In this document: positions 1 to 7,615 of the stretch, piece after piece | Layout: each line of letters begins with the position of its first letter | Numbering within the stretch: the stretch's first letter is position 1 | NCBI RefSeq assembly: GCF_041296385.1 | Contig: NW_027183504.1 | Location: 248,001 to 312,000, forward strand | Reading direction: 5' to 3' | Length of the DNA: 64,000 nt | Origin: Aphelocoma coerulescens | Taxonomy: Eukaryota; Chordata; Aves; Passeriformes; Corvidae | Position numbers and translations under genes: made by a program | Notes under the pieces: generated by a model | What the model was told of the DNA's origin: nothing | The model's input: the letters and a program-made list of their open reading frames with translations, nothing else | The model's database searches: none

Positions 1-16
1 AGCAAAAATGAAACCC

Positions 17-23
17 TATAAAA
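17..23 (+). promoter_or_regulatory. Plus-facing TATA box (candidate)
   Basis: TATAAAA lies inside CCCTATAAAATAG. In the repeat context it sits 60 to 110 bp downstream of an inverted CCAAT, a GC box and a CRE-like TGACATCA at the end of the preceding unit. This is the spacing expected of a core promoter, and it would make the unit junction a divergent promoter. The first downstream ATG in a good context (ACC before it, at 282) opens a 101-codon frame with no recognisable product. Transcription is inferred only. Confidence 0.3.
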
Positions 24-78
24 TAGAAAAATTACATTTAAAACGCCACTGGAGTGTGGCATTCAGCAGCGGCCGCTC

Positions 79-84
79 TTTATT
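79..84 (-). terminator. Minus-strand polyadenylation signal AATAAA
   Basis: The plus strand reads TTTATT, a canonical AATAAA on the minus strand. It lies about 160 bases beyond the stop of the minus-strand ORF at 242-724 and just before the next minus-strand promoter elements in the array, so it could end a leftward transcript. No transcript evidence is available. Confidence 0.35.
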
Positions 85-241
85 GGGGCCAGCTGCACCA
101 GGGGATTTCTCCTCTGAAATATCCTGTGTGCCGAGCGCTCCAAAGCTCCTGTTCACACGCTGTGCTTTGCATCCTTTTGCATTGCTATCATTCGATTCAA
201 CGCTGCCCTTAACTCCCCGCTGGACGCTGCAAAGAGCGGTC

Positions 242-724
242 TCAGAGCTGCTGAGCCACTACTAGCAGGCATCCTGTGACCATGCCTGGCAGTGCTGGCC
301 GCAAATTTTCTGTGGAAACAGAGCGTCCTGCAGCTGTATCCAACGCGCCTGCACAGCCATCACAAAAACGCTCGCCCAAGACAGACACGCTATCAGAAGC
401 GGCCGATCCATGCTTAAGCATCATGCCTGGAAATAGCGGCTGGCCAGGAAGTCCTAATGTCGCCGCTGCCCTTTGTGACAACTCTGCGGCGCAGGCGGCG
501 GGGCCACGACGTCTCCGGGCGACGACACTGCCCCAGAGGCAGGGGGCTCGGGGACGGCCAGTGCCAGCACCGCACCGAGCCCGCTGATTGCTCCACAGGC
601 CGCGGCCTCTGTGACACGCGGGGACAGCGCCTGGCTCGCAGCGCAGGGAGGCAGGGCCGGCATCAGGGCGGGCTGGGGGAGGGGGCGGCGTTGAAGCCCC
701 ACTTGGGCTGCCTTTGGCTGCCAT
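242..724 (-). CDS. Unrecognised minus-strand ORF, 160 codons (doubtful)
   Basis: The ORF opens with ATG in a good context (purine at -3, G at +4) in a CpG-rich stretch, and an AATAAA follows about 160 bases after its stop. The product would be rich in Ala, Gly, Pro and Arg, with a proline run near residue 15, and matches no family I recognise. All three substitutions in this stretch change the residue: at position 438 of copy 5 (Pro to Leu), 490 of copies 3 and 4 (Ala to Thr) and 685 of copy 6 (Pro to Thr). That argues against constraint. An overlapping plus-strand frame at 282-587 is equally anonymous. Most likely this is chance coding capacity of GC-rich DNA, but the upstream minus-oriented solo LTR could transcribe it. 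Confidence 0.15.
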   Translation of the reverse strand: MAAKGSPSGASTPPPPPARPDAGPASLRCEPGAVPACHRGRGLWSNQRARCGAGTGRPRAPCLWGSVVARRRRGPAACAAELSQRAAATLGLPGQPLFPGMMLKHGSAASDSVSVLGERFCDGCAGALDTAAGRSVSTENLRPALPGMVTGCLLVVAQQL

Positions 725-1011
725 TGCGGCTCAGGCCGGCCTTAGGGCTGGCCCTGCCCTTAGGGCTAACGGTGGCCTTGAGCTTGGAGCCTGCCTTGGG
801 CTAGGGAGTGCACCTGGGGCACTGGCCTTAACTCCATGAATGGTTGGCCTTAGGGCAGCAGTTGGGGCTGAGTTTGGGAGTTAGAGCTAAAGGCGGCATT
901 GGAGTATGGGCTGGGGCTGGGCTCAAAGCTGGATTTAGGGCTTCAGCTGGGATTGGTGTTGGGCTTGATCTTAAGAGTTGCAGTTGGGGCTGGCTTTGGC
1001 CTTCGAGCTCA
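699..1011. repeat. Degenerate TTAGGGCT/TTGGGGCTGG repeats, left block
   Basis: Short diverged units such as CTTAGGGCTGG, TTGGGGCTGAG and TTTAGGGCTTCAG recur every 15 to 25 bases. They resemble TTAGGG-derived variant repeats but never form a clean telomeric run. The block is interrupted at its right end by the solo LTR and resumes beyond it, so it was the insertion target. I see no gene in it. Confidence 0.65.
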
Positions 1012-1015
1012 CCGT

Positions 1016-1589
1016 TGTTATAAACGAAGCTGAGACTTTTTTTAAAAAAGAAAAGCCAGCTCGTTTGTTTATTCATTAACAACTGAGAGCGAGAACCCAG
1101 GATAAGCCCAGGCTCCGCACGACAAGCCAGAGTAAAGCAGCACACAAAAAGGACAGTGTGACCCACTGGGTGCAACCTTGGACCCCAAGTTCCGCAGGAG
1201 CTCCCCGGATAAAGTCCCAGGTCCGTTCTTATGCCCTCTGTCTGTTCACAATTGGTGGATTTTGGATTCTTCTTCTGATTGGCTCGCTTCCAGGGGTTCT
1301 ATTGGTCTTTATCAAGATGCATTTTTGTCCAATCATTTCCCGAGGGTGTCGAATGATTGGCTAAGCGGTCCAAGATGTTGACATCACCTGCATGAGGTCA
1401 TTTTCTAGTCCATCACGTCATCACATCCCCAATTGCGTCTCCACCTAGTGCTCACACTCCGATATTACACCCAGACAGTCTCGCAATATCCTCCGTTAAC
1501 ATGCCCATGTATCCAACTATCAACTCCCCTCTTTTCTATCTCCTCCAAACAGTAAAAATCAACACCCTGAAACCAATTCATTTATTACA
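1016..1589 (-). mobile_element. Solo LTR, antisense, with CCGT target duplication
   Basis: The element reads TG...CA (TGTTATAA at the left, TTATTACA at the right, imperfect inverted ends) and is flanked on both sides by the 4-bp direct repeat CCGT (1012-1015 and 1590-1593). On the minus strand it looks like an LTR. Several CCAAT motifs and CRE-like TGACGT motifs lie in the 5' two thirds (U3), and AATAAA at 1073-1068 lies about 55 bases before the 3' end. There is no internal retroviral sequence, so it is a solo LTR left by LTR-LTR recombination. A 4-bp duplication is typical of class I (gamma-like) retroviruses. It sits in the degenerate TTAGGGCT block. All six copies have it at the same place, so it predates amplification. 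Its promoter would face leftwards, away from the retrovirus on its right. Confidence 0.8.
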
Positions 1590-1593
1590 CCGT

Positions 1594-1765
1594 TGCATTT
1601 GGTTTAGGGCTGAGCATTTAGCAAGGGGCTGGAATTAGGAGAGGCCTCGGCGTTAGGGCTGGGTTTTACATTACAGCTACCATTGGCGTGAAGGCTAAAT
1701 GTGGCGTTTGCCTTCAGCCTGGCCTTGGTATTGGCTCTGGGGCTGCACGGGTCTGCCACTGGCAT
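1594..1765. repeat. Degenerate TTAGGGCT-like repeats, right block
   Basis: Units such as TTTAGGGCTGAG, AAGGGGCTGG and GTTAGGGCTGGG resume directly after the solo LTR and continue the left block. They fade into unclassified sequence before the retroviral LTR remnant. No gene is seen. Confidence 0.55.
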
Positions 1766-1799
1766 GGGATGAAATCCAGGACTGTGAGCGTGTCTAAAC

Positions 1800-2228
1800 A
1801 TGGAGTGAGACTGAGATCAGAATGGGCGTGCGCTTTGGGACCGAGCGCACGCCCAGCGGAAAAGAGAAGACGTCACTGCGGGATGTCCCTGGCATCGTCC
1901 CCGCCCTGCTCAGGCACCACCAAACCTGGCGGCAGCTGCCTTGGCCAAGATGCAGGTGCTCCCAGCTCTGGCTGCTCCCGCTTCCGGCTGCTCCCAGCCC
2001 CCCTCCAGCTCTGCTGGAGCCCCTTTAGGCACTGCAAGGGTGATTGGCCCCAAACTGGGCCCTACTTTTACTGTCAAATAAAATACATCAATTTTTTGGC
2101 ATCGACATTTAATCTCGTTTGGTTTTAATCTCATATCTGGCAATATTTTGAACCTTCGAAGTTCTTTCTGGTTTATGCTCAGAGACTTCGCCTGCTTTGC
2201 CTTTCTGGGTCTGAACCGGATCGTAACA
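1800..2228 (+). mobile_element. 5' LTR remnant of the main retrovirus
   Basis: Placed by its position just upstream of the primer-binding site. AATAAA at 2077-2082 would mark the end of R. The roughly 145 AT-rich bases after it would be U5, ending near the CA at 2227-2228, six bases before the primer site. Upstream there is a CRE-like ACGTCAC, a CCAAT in inverted form at 2042 and CT-rich sequence. No clear TATA box or TG start with matching inverted terminus was found, and there is no second LTR in the unit to define the boundaries. It may be 5'-truncated where it meets the degenerate repeats. Confidence 0.55.
1824..1854. repeat. Perfect 11-bp inverted repeat (hairpin)
   Basis: GGGCGTGCGCT and its exact complement AGCGCACGCCC are separated by nine bases. 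The strongly GC-rich arms would make a stable hairpin in either strand. It lies at the left edge of the LTR-like region and is present in every copy. Confidence 0.75.
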
Positions 2229-2234
2229 CTTTAT

Positions 2235-2252
2235 TGGCATAGTCGGCAGGAT
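2235..2252 (+). promoter_or_regulatory. Primer-binding site, tRNA-Ser type
   Basis: TGGCATAGTCGGCAGGAT begins with the obligatory TGG. From my knowledge of vertebrate serine tRNA 3' ends it complements tRNA-Ser at 17 of 18 positions, the mismatch being at the fifth base. It would prime minus-strand DNA synthesis. The assignment should be checked against a tRNA set from the host. Confidence 0.7.
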
Positions 2253-2745
2253 CCCCGTAAAATGAGAGTGTTGTTTCCAAAAAATGCATGAATTGCTAAT
2301 TCTTATGATTGGATCATTTTAGGAAAATAAAACAACGTACCTTTCTACATTTCCTAACACCTCTCTACCTTTCTTACTCTGTCTTACTCTTTTGTTTGTT
2401 TGTTTGTTTGCTTGTGTGTTTGCACATGCACCTGAGCTAAAACGGTGCTCCCGAGGCCCAGGGTCTGGGAAATTGGCACTCCTGTAGGTAAAAGACCTGG
2501 GAGTTTGGAAAGTAATTTTGAGACTTGTAACTTTGGTAAACACTAGGTGCTCTCGAGGTGTAAGGAGTAGGACCTCAGAAACCATTTTGTAAGGGGTGTC
2601 CCTCAAGAGAGACTACTCCAGTGTTTGTAACTTTCTTTGGTTTGGCAGAAGAGGAACCTTCCCAGAGTGCAGGGGTGAGACTTTTGTAAATTTACTTTAC
2701 GCTGGGCATCCTCTAGGAATGATCACTCCGACATTTGTAAGTAAC
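2253..2745 (+). other. Retroviral 5' leader with splice donor and TTTG microsatellite
   Basis: No gene lies between the primer site and gag. The stretch holds a (TTTG)5 microsatellite at 2391-2410 and five TTGTAA motifs at 2525, 2587, 2625, 2684 and 2735, spaced 38 to 62 bases apart in otherwise diverged context. The last extends to GTAAGT (2737-2742), a consensus 5' splice site just before the gag ATG, which is where a major retroviral donor for env mRNA is expected. Use of the donor is inferred. Confidence 0.55.
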
Positions 2746-3075
2746 ATGGGACATCATACACAAGCTTTGTTTACTTTGTTGGATGAATTTGGTGCCAGGC
2801 CATCTCCTCCAGGGACGGACTGGGCACAAAACTATTGGTATAATATCCAAGCACTCGTTGATCGAGTCTCTGTCCTGCGCACAGGAGCGAGACTCAAAAA
2901 AGGTAAAGCGCAACCAGTGGTATGTTCTGTCTTAGCTGCTGCTGTGCTAGCTGCAGTAGGACACAGAGAGCACCAGCAGAAAGCTGATACGGAAGTTACT
3001 GCTTCATTACAGCATTTGGTTAAAGCATTGCAAGTTCAGCTGGAGCTAACACCCACCTCCTCCAGGAAGAGATAA
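2746..3075 (+). pseudogene. gag: gag, N-terminal (matrix) segment
   Basis: The likely gag start is the ATG followed by GGA: Met-Gly at the N-terminus is the usual N-myristoylation signal for membrane targeting of Gag, and the ATG directly follows the leader splice donor. The frame is also open upstream without an ATG in a retroviral context. About 109 codons run to a TAA, after which Gag-like sequence goes on in another frame, so this is a frameshifted piece of a longer gag. It has an Ala/Val-rich helix-like stretch near residues 65-75. Copies 5 and 6 carry G to T at unit position 3034 (Val to Phe). Confidence 0.6.
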
Positions 3076-3098
3076 GGAATGAAAAGGCTACTGTCTGT

Positions 3099-3488
3099 GT
3101 GCTCCGAGAGGAGCTGTTTGCAAGATCAGCAAATGAGGGAAAAAAGGAGTCAGAGCTGGAACTATCTAAAGAAGCGTACCCCCTCTCGGACTTAGAATCC
3201 TTGCGTAATCACTCAGAAAAGCCCTCAGCCTCGCTCCGTCCCTTCATTAAAACAGAATACACCCATGAGGCTTCAGACGACGACACACCTGACATAACCA
3301 CAAAAGAAATCCCATCTACAGCTACTGAATTGGCCAAACTAAAGGAAGGGTATAGCCAAAGTCCCAAAGAATCTGAAACTGAATGTGTTTGGAGACTCTC
3401 TCTCACACGGGCTGACCAAATTCTGTTCTCAGAAAAAGAGGCAGAAGGGTACTGGAGGGGCAGGAGTCTTCCTTACCACAGGAGATAA
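3099..3488 (+). pseudogene. gag: gag, middle segment (linker to capsid N-term)
   Basis: This open stretch in the third frame follows the matrix segment. It is hydrophilic and rich in Glu, Ser and Lys in its first 90 codons, like a retroviral linker, and then becomes capsid-like (Trp-Arg-Leu-Ser-Leu then Asp-Gln-Ile-Leu). It ends after a further frame change: the capsid sequence around Phe-Leu-Thr-Thr-Gly-Asp continues in the first frame at about 3460-3520. The initiator is not real, since translation would come from the upstream gag ATG. Identical in all copies. Confidence 0.55.
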
Positions 3489-3497
3489 CCGTGCTCC

Positions 3498-3884
3498 TTG
3501 GTCCCTCCCCAGAGAGCTGCTGATTGGGCTGGCAGACTCAGTCCTTCAGAAAGAGGAGATCCCCTGGCTATAGTAAGGAATGTCAATCAGACTGTAGAAA
3601 GTGTACAGAAAGCGGCTCGTTTACAAATGATGCATGATAGGAAATTAACACCACGAGGTGAATCTCCAGTGATGGTGCCTGTGGATCCTGAGAGAATGAT
3701 ACCTCTTATCAGAGGCCTCCCTGAAGCTGTGAAACCCATAGGCATGCAGCTAAAAGGACAAATAGAAAGTCTCCCAATTGCAGAAAGAGCTGTAGCCACC
3801 TTGGAGGCAGCAGCTATTTCCCTCAGTCTTAAGCGGGCAAAAGGGAAGGTTTGGACCTGGGGGGGAAGGTGGCACAAGAATTAA
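3498..3884 (+). pseudogene. gag: gag, capsid segment
   Basis: This reads as the main capsid part of Gag. It has a Trp-Ala-Gly motif followed by Asp-Pro-Leu-Ala-Ile, a helix-rich middle, the Pro-Val-Asp-Pro-Glu-Arg-Met segment and a Gly-Leu-Pro stretch, ending with Trp-Thr-Trp-Gly. The frame is lost near a run of seven G at about 3859. The following Val-Ala-Gln-Glu-Leu-Ile-Asn-Tyr-Gly part is read in the second frame. Assembly of the core would need the joined protein, which this locus cannot encode. Copies 5 and 6 have a silent G to C at unit position 3731. Confidence 0.6.
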
Positions 3885-4318
3885 TTAATTACGGGAGAAA
3901 ATATGGCCCAATTCCTTCAAATACAACTGATTCTAGATCAATTCGGCGCACAGAGTGCAAAACCCTGTCCCCAGCAAAACTCCAAAAGGTAAGGTTCTCC
4001 CCTGGGCTGGGTAGACAAACAAATACAGGGGAAGAACGCAAGGAGAAAAGAAATGCCCTGTGGATTGCGGGCTTACAAAAGGGAGTCCCAAGGACCCTAA
4101 TGGATGGCCAGCCCACTAATAAATTAGAACTATTCATCCAAGAGTGGCCAGCAAAAGAGGAACCATTAAAAGCTGTCCCTGCTACAGCCCCTCCCCTGGA
4201 GGAACCACAAGAAAGGGAAGGTGACAGAAAACCCTTATCTTTGCAGAAGGTAAGCCAGGGGGCGAAGGGTGGATTCACATCAGGCGCCTTTCTAACAATT
4301 CCAGAGGAGACCCGTTAA
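3851..4318 (+). pseudogene. gag: gag, 3' segment (capsid end and basic/proline-rich tail)
   Basis: The second frame carries the end of the capsid-like sequence and about 130 further codons rich in Lys, Arg, Pro and Glu, where nucleocapsid is expected. I see no Cys-X2-Cys-X4-His-X4-Cys zinc knuckle in any frame here, so the RNA-binding knuckle is missing or decayed. It overlaps the protease frame, which opens at 4225, and stops at TAA 4316-4318. Confidence 0.5.
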
Positions 4319-4917
4319 TAACCTGTCCTACTGGTCCCCACAAAGCCCCGGTAACTTTTTTAGTAGATACTGGTGCTCAGGTGTCTGCCCTTAAAATTGA
4401 AGATGCCTCCTCACGTGGAATCACTCCCTCACGTAAGAGTATACGTGTCACAGATGTTTTTGAGAATAGCCAAGCCCAGATGACAGCAAAGGTAAGACGC
4501 TGGTTACCGGCAGAAGAGAAAGCAGTTGACACCCTAATGATTACAGGTGAATTTCCTACAAATTCACTGGGTCTGGACCTCCTAAAGGGAAGGCCTTGGA
4601 CCAATGAAGAAGGAAAAATAGGGACTTTGGGGCAGGAAACCTCCCATTTGTGTTTGTTAAGTTCTGCTCCTGCTCTTCCCCCCTCCCTAGTAACCAATGT
4701 CAAACCTTACCCCTTGCCTTTAGGAGCCAGAGAAGGAATCACACCAATTATTGCACATTTGAAAGAAAAAGGAATAGTGATTGCAACACATTCCCCTTAC
4801 AATGCTCCTGTGTGGCCAGTCCGCAAGCCTAATGGCAACTGGAGACTGACAGGAGACTATCGGCGGCTTAACTCAAAATACAGGGCCTCTCACTGCTGCA
4901 GTCCCAAACATTGCTGA
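4225..4917 (+). CDS. pro: Protease and N-terminal reverse transcriptase segment of pro-pol
   Basis: First-frame open stretch after a TGA at 4222. The aspartic protease active site Leu-Val-Asp-Thr-Gly-Ala is read at 4360-4377, and the C-terminal Gly-Leu-Asp-Leu-Leu motif about 70 codons later. Homodimeric retroviral proteases of about 100 residues cleave Gag and Pol. From about 4680 the frame becomes reverse transcriptase fingers: Pro-Val-Arg-Lys-Pro-Asn-Gly-Asn-Trp-Arg, then Asp-Tyr-Arg. It is cut by a frameshift at about 4875, after which the sequence goes on in the second frame; the last dozen codons here are out of frame. No ATG is expected, since pro-pol is made by readthrough or frameshifting. 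Identical in all copies. Confidence 0.75.
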   Translation, partial: QKTLIFAEGKPGGEGWIHIRRLSNNSRGDPLITCPTGPHKAPVTFLVDTGAQVSALKIEDASSRGITPSRKSIRVTDVFENSQAQMTAKVRRWLPAEEKAVDTLMITGEFPTNSLGLDLLKGRPWTNEEGKIGTLGQETSHLCLLSSAPALPPSLVTNVKPYPLPLGAREGITPIIAHLKEKGIVIATHSPYNAPVWPVRKPNGNWRLTGDYRRLNSKYRASHCCSPKHC

Positions 4918-6721
4918 GCTGAGAGCTACTAGACAAGAACAAGCTCATCAAATTATGGCCACTATTGATGTCAAGGACATGTTTTTTATGGTCCCCTCGC
5001 AGGAACAAGATCAGGAGCGTTTTGCTTTCACGGGGGAGGGCCAGCAATATACTTTCACTCGCCTCCCACAAGGATTCAAACACTCACCCACTCTAGCACA
5101 TCATGCACTAGCACAAGAATTGTCACTCATTCCTCCTGCACCAGGAGTAAGAGTATACCAATACATTGATGGCATTTTGGTGGCAGGAGATGAGATTACA
5201 CCTGTACAAACAACACAAACAAACATCATTAAACATCTAGAATCCCCGGGCTTACGTATTCCTCCTGAAAAAGTACAACTCCCTTCCCTAGAAGTAAAAT
5301 TCTTGGGAATCTGGTGGAAAGGAGGAATGGTGTGTATTGCCCCAGACACCCTCAGCCACCTAGACCAAATTGAAACCCCAGAGACTAAAAAAGACCTGCA
5401 GCATGCTTTAGGCCTGCTAATTTTTTGGAGGAAACACATTCCTGACTTTTCAATAATTGCAAGGCCCCTGTATGATTTGCTAGGAAAAAAAGCAAAGTGG
5501 GATTGGACTCCCTTGCACGATGAGGCCCTACAACTCCTAATTTTTGAAGCTAACACATACCAATCCCTAGGTCCTATACATCCCACTGATCCAGTACACA
5601 TGGAATGGCGATTTGCAAGCTCTGGACTGTCTATACATTTATGGCAGAAAGGACCCGATGGTCCTACCAGACCCATAGGCTTTTACTCACGCAGTTTTAA
5701 AGATGCAGAAAAACGATATTCTACCTGGGAAAAAAGTTTATTCGTGGTCAGCACTGCTTTTCAGGAAGCAGAGAAAACTACCCACAAACAACCCCTGATT
5801 TTAAGGGAACCTTTTCAAGTCATCAAGTCAGTTTTGGCAGGAATCCCACCCCCTGACGGGGTGGCCCAACGTGCCTCTGTTTGCAAACGGTATGCTCAAA
5901 TGGAACATTATTGCACCATTTTTCAAGTAACAGAAGGAGCTCGCAAAAATCTTCCTCTACAAGATGAGGTAACCCTAAATAGCACCACTGACTTTTCACC
6001 TTCTATGATCCAAGTTGCTCCCCCGTACTCAGAACGATTGCAGAATGTGTGGTTTACGGATGCATCAGCAAAGCGAGAAGGTAAGGTTTGGAAATGTGGT
6101 GCTGTAGCCTTACAAATAAATACAGGCAAGCAAATTGTAACAGAAGGGGAAGGTAGTGCACAAGTGGGAGAACTGGCAGCAGTCTGGAGTGTATTTAACC
6201 ATGCATCTGAAACCTCAGACTCTGTATATGTTTACACTGATTCTTTTGCTGTGTTCAAAGGGTGTACTGAATGGCTCCCCTTCTGGGACAAAAAGGACTG
6301 GGAAGTAAACAGGGTCCCTGCTTGGCAAAAGGAAAAATGGCAAGAAATTCTTGCTGTAGCAAAAAAGGGGAACTTTTTAGTTGGCTGGGTAGCCTCTCAT
6401 CAAGAAAAGGAAACCCCAACTAGCCACTGGAATCACAAAGTAGATGAGAGGGCCAGATTAGCCCCACTAAGTAGAAAACCTCCAAGAGAAAACTGGGATC
6501 CATTATTAGAATGGTTGCACTTAAAGCGACAGCACACCGGGGCACAAGACCTATACAAGGAAGCAGCAAGCAGAGGATGGCCGGGGACTCGGGAAATGTG
6601 CCGTACCTGCAGATCTTCATGCGAGCAGTGCCGGACCCGATCAGAGCGTCACCCTTTAGAACAACCCCCCTCACATATCAGAGACAGGAAAGGGACTGTG
6701 GGACACATGGCAAGTAGATGA
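4850..6721 (+). CDS. pol: Reverse transcriptase palm, RNase H and integrase zinc domain (inactive RT)
   Basis: The longest open frame of the unit (588 codons from the ATG at 4955, open from 4850). Numbering from that Met, the first catalytic Asp of reverse transcriptase is D5 (Thr-Ile-Asp-Val-Lys-Asp) and the Leu-Pro-Gln-Gly-Phe motif is near residue 40. The catalytic Tyr-X-Asp-Asp box reads Tyr-Ile-Asp-Gly at residues 70-73 (5162-5173), so the second metal-binding Asp is lost. RNase H keeps its four acidic residues D369, E406, D429 and D497 and an Ala-Ser-His-Gln motif. The integrase zinc finger follows: H522, H527, C556, C559 (H-X4-H-X28-C-X2-C). The frame ends at TGA 6719-6721 after a shift; the integrase core continues in the third frame. 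Confidence 0.85.
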   Translation, partial: QETIGGLTQNTGPLTAAVPNIAELRATRQEQAHQIMATIDVKDMFFMVPSQEQDQERFAFTGEGQQYTFTRLPQGFKHSPTLAHHALAQELSLIPPAPGVRVYQYIDGILVAGDEITPVQTTQTNIIKHLESPGLRIPPEKVQLPSLEVKFLGIWWKGGMVCIAPDTLSHLDQIETPETKKDLQHALGLLIFWRKHIPDFSIIARPLYDLLGKKAKWDWTPLHDEALQLLIFEANTYQSLGPIHPTDPVHMEWRFASSGLSIHLWQKGPDGPTRPIGFYSRSFKDAEKRYSTWEKSLFVVSTAFQEAEKTTHKQPLILREPFQVIKSVLAGIPPPDGVAQRASVCKRYAQMEHYCTIFQVTEGARKNLPLQDEVTLNSTTDFSPSMIQVAPPYSERLQNVWFTDASAKREGKVWKCGAVALQINTGKQIVTEGEGSAQVGELAAVWSVFNHASETSDSVYVYTDSFAVFKGCTEWLPFWDKKDWEVNRVPAWQKEKWQEILAVAKKGNFLVGWVASHQEKETPTSHWNHKVDERARLAPLSRKPPRENWDPLLEWLHLKRQHTGAQDLYKEAASRGWPGTREMCRTCRSSCEQCRTRSERHPLEQPPSHIRDRKGTVGHMASR

Positions 6722-7343
6722 TATTGGACCTTTTGGAAAGTCTGAGGGCAAACAACACGTGTCGGTAGAAGTCAGGTCAGGACTAGTCCAAGCAGGAGCC
6801 TTCTCTCGGGCAACTAGTGCAAACACATTAGAAGCCCTTAAAATGTGGTTCAGTTTCTTTCCAAAACCTGTACCTATCCAATCCGACAACGGGGCACATT
6901 TCACAGCGACCATCGTCCAAAAATGGGCCAAAGAAGAAGGGATCCAGTGGATATTTCACACACCCCATTATCCACAAGCAAATGGCATCGTCGAGAGAAC
7001 AAATGGCCTGCTTAAGCGATTTCTGAAACCTCAACATTCTAATTGGACTGAACGACTATGGGATGCTGTGAAAACAGTACATGAGCAATGGGGAGTAAAT
7101 GGATGTCCCAGACTCACAGCTTTTTATCTGCAGCCTCCCTCCTTGATACCAGCAACATCTAAACCTACAGGTAATCAAAAACCCGCACGCTTCCCAGGAC
7201 AGCCTGTATGGGTGGAACTGCCTACCGCAGGAGCTGTACCCATGGTACTCACTACTCCTTTGAACATGCATACCTGGAAAGCAAACGATGCTTATGGCAA
7301 AGAACACAAAATAAGCTCTCGCTGGCTTATTCCTACATTTTAA
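6660..7343 (+). CDS. pol: Integrase catalytic core and C-terminal segment of pol
   Basis: Third-frame open stretch carrying the integrase core: Trp-Gln-Val-Asp-Asp-Ile-Gly-Pro with the first catalytic Asp at 6717-6722, the second Asp (Ser-Asp-Asn-Gly) at 6885-6887 and the Glu at 6993-6995, exactly 35 residues apart as in D,D-35-E integrases. The C-terminus ends with a Ser-Arg-Trp motif typical of retroviral integrases. The upstream zinc domain is in the second frame, so a frameshift between 6660 and 6717 separates it from the core. The env frame overlaps the 3' end, as usual in proviruses. Copies 3 and 4 have Trp to Arg at unit position 7059. Confidence 0.8.
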   Translation, partial: NNPPHISETGKGLWDTWQVDDIGPFGKSEGKQHVSVEVRSGLVQAGAFSRATSANTLEALKMWFSFFPKPVPIQSDNGAHFTATIVQKWAKEEGIQWIFHTPHYPQANGIVERTNGLLKRFLKPQHSNWTERLWDAVKTVHEQWGVNGCPRLTAFYLQPPSLIPATSKPTGNQKPARFPGQPVWVELPTAGAVPMVLTTPLNMHTWKANDAYGKEHKISSRWLIPTF

Positions 7344-7453
7344 TATTAGCCCTGAAAGGGGCTGGACAGACTTTTTCTTGTCTTTCACAGGTAACTGAAC
7401 AACAGGAGAAAAAAATATTCAGGACTGTGCATGAAAAACCTCAGATACGAACT

Positions 7454-7615
7454 ATGCTTCGGTTTACTGGTAATTCTGATTGTAACATGTTAGCTCTATT
7501 TTTATGCTTATTTACCTTGTGCATGTGCTCAGCAGAGCTAGCTAGCAGAGCTAGATCAAAGGAAGCTTGCCTGGAAATTAGGAAAAGGGTTTGCAAAAAT
7601 ATGGAATCCTACTGA
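7454..7615 (+). pseudogene. env: env, signal peptide segment
   Basis: The candidate env start is the ATG at 7454, in a second frame that is also open upstream over the integrase end. It is followed by a strongly hydrophobic stretch (Leu, Phe, Cys, Met, residues about 13 to 30) ending near Ser-Ala-Glu, a plausible signal peptide for entry into the secretory pathway. The frame stops at 7613-7615 and the surface subunit goes on in the third frame, so a frameshift breaks env within about 50 codons. Copies 1 and 2 have CT at 7475-7476; copies 3 to 5 have GG (Ser to Trp). Confidence 0.6.

Noticed and set aside
1016..1589. Solo LTR as the missing LTR of the main provirus
   Set aside because: Opposite orientation, its own target duplication, and no similarity seen to the 1800-2228 LTR-like region.
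699..1765. True telomere or interstitial telomeric array
   Set aside because: No uninterrupted TTAGGG run; the words are strongly diverged and mixed with unrelated sequence.
5101..5676. 191-codon open frame on the minus strand, in all copies
   Set aside because: Lies opposite the conserved reverse transcriptase palm and has no promoter, family features or independent conservation; it is a shadow frame.
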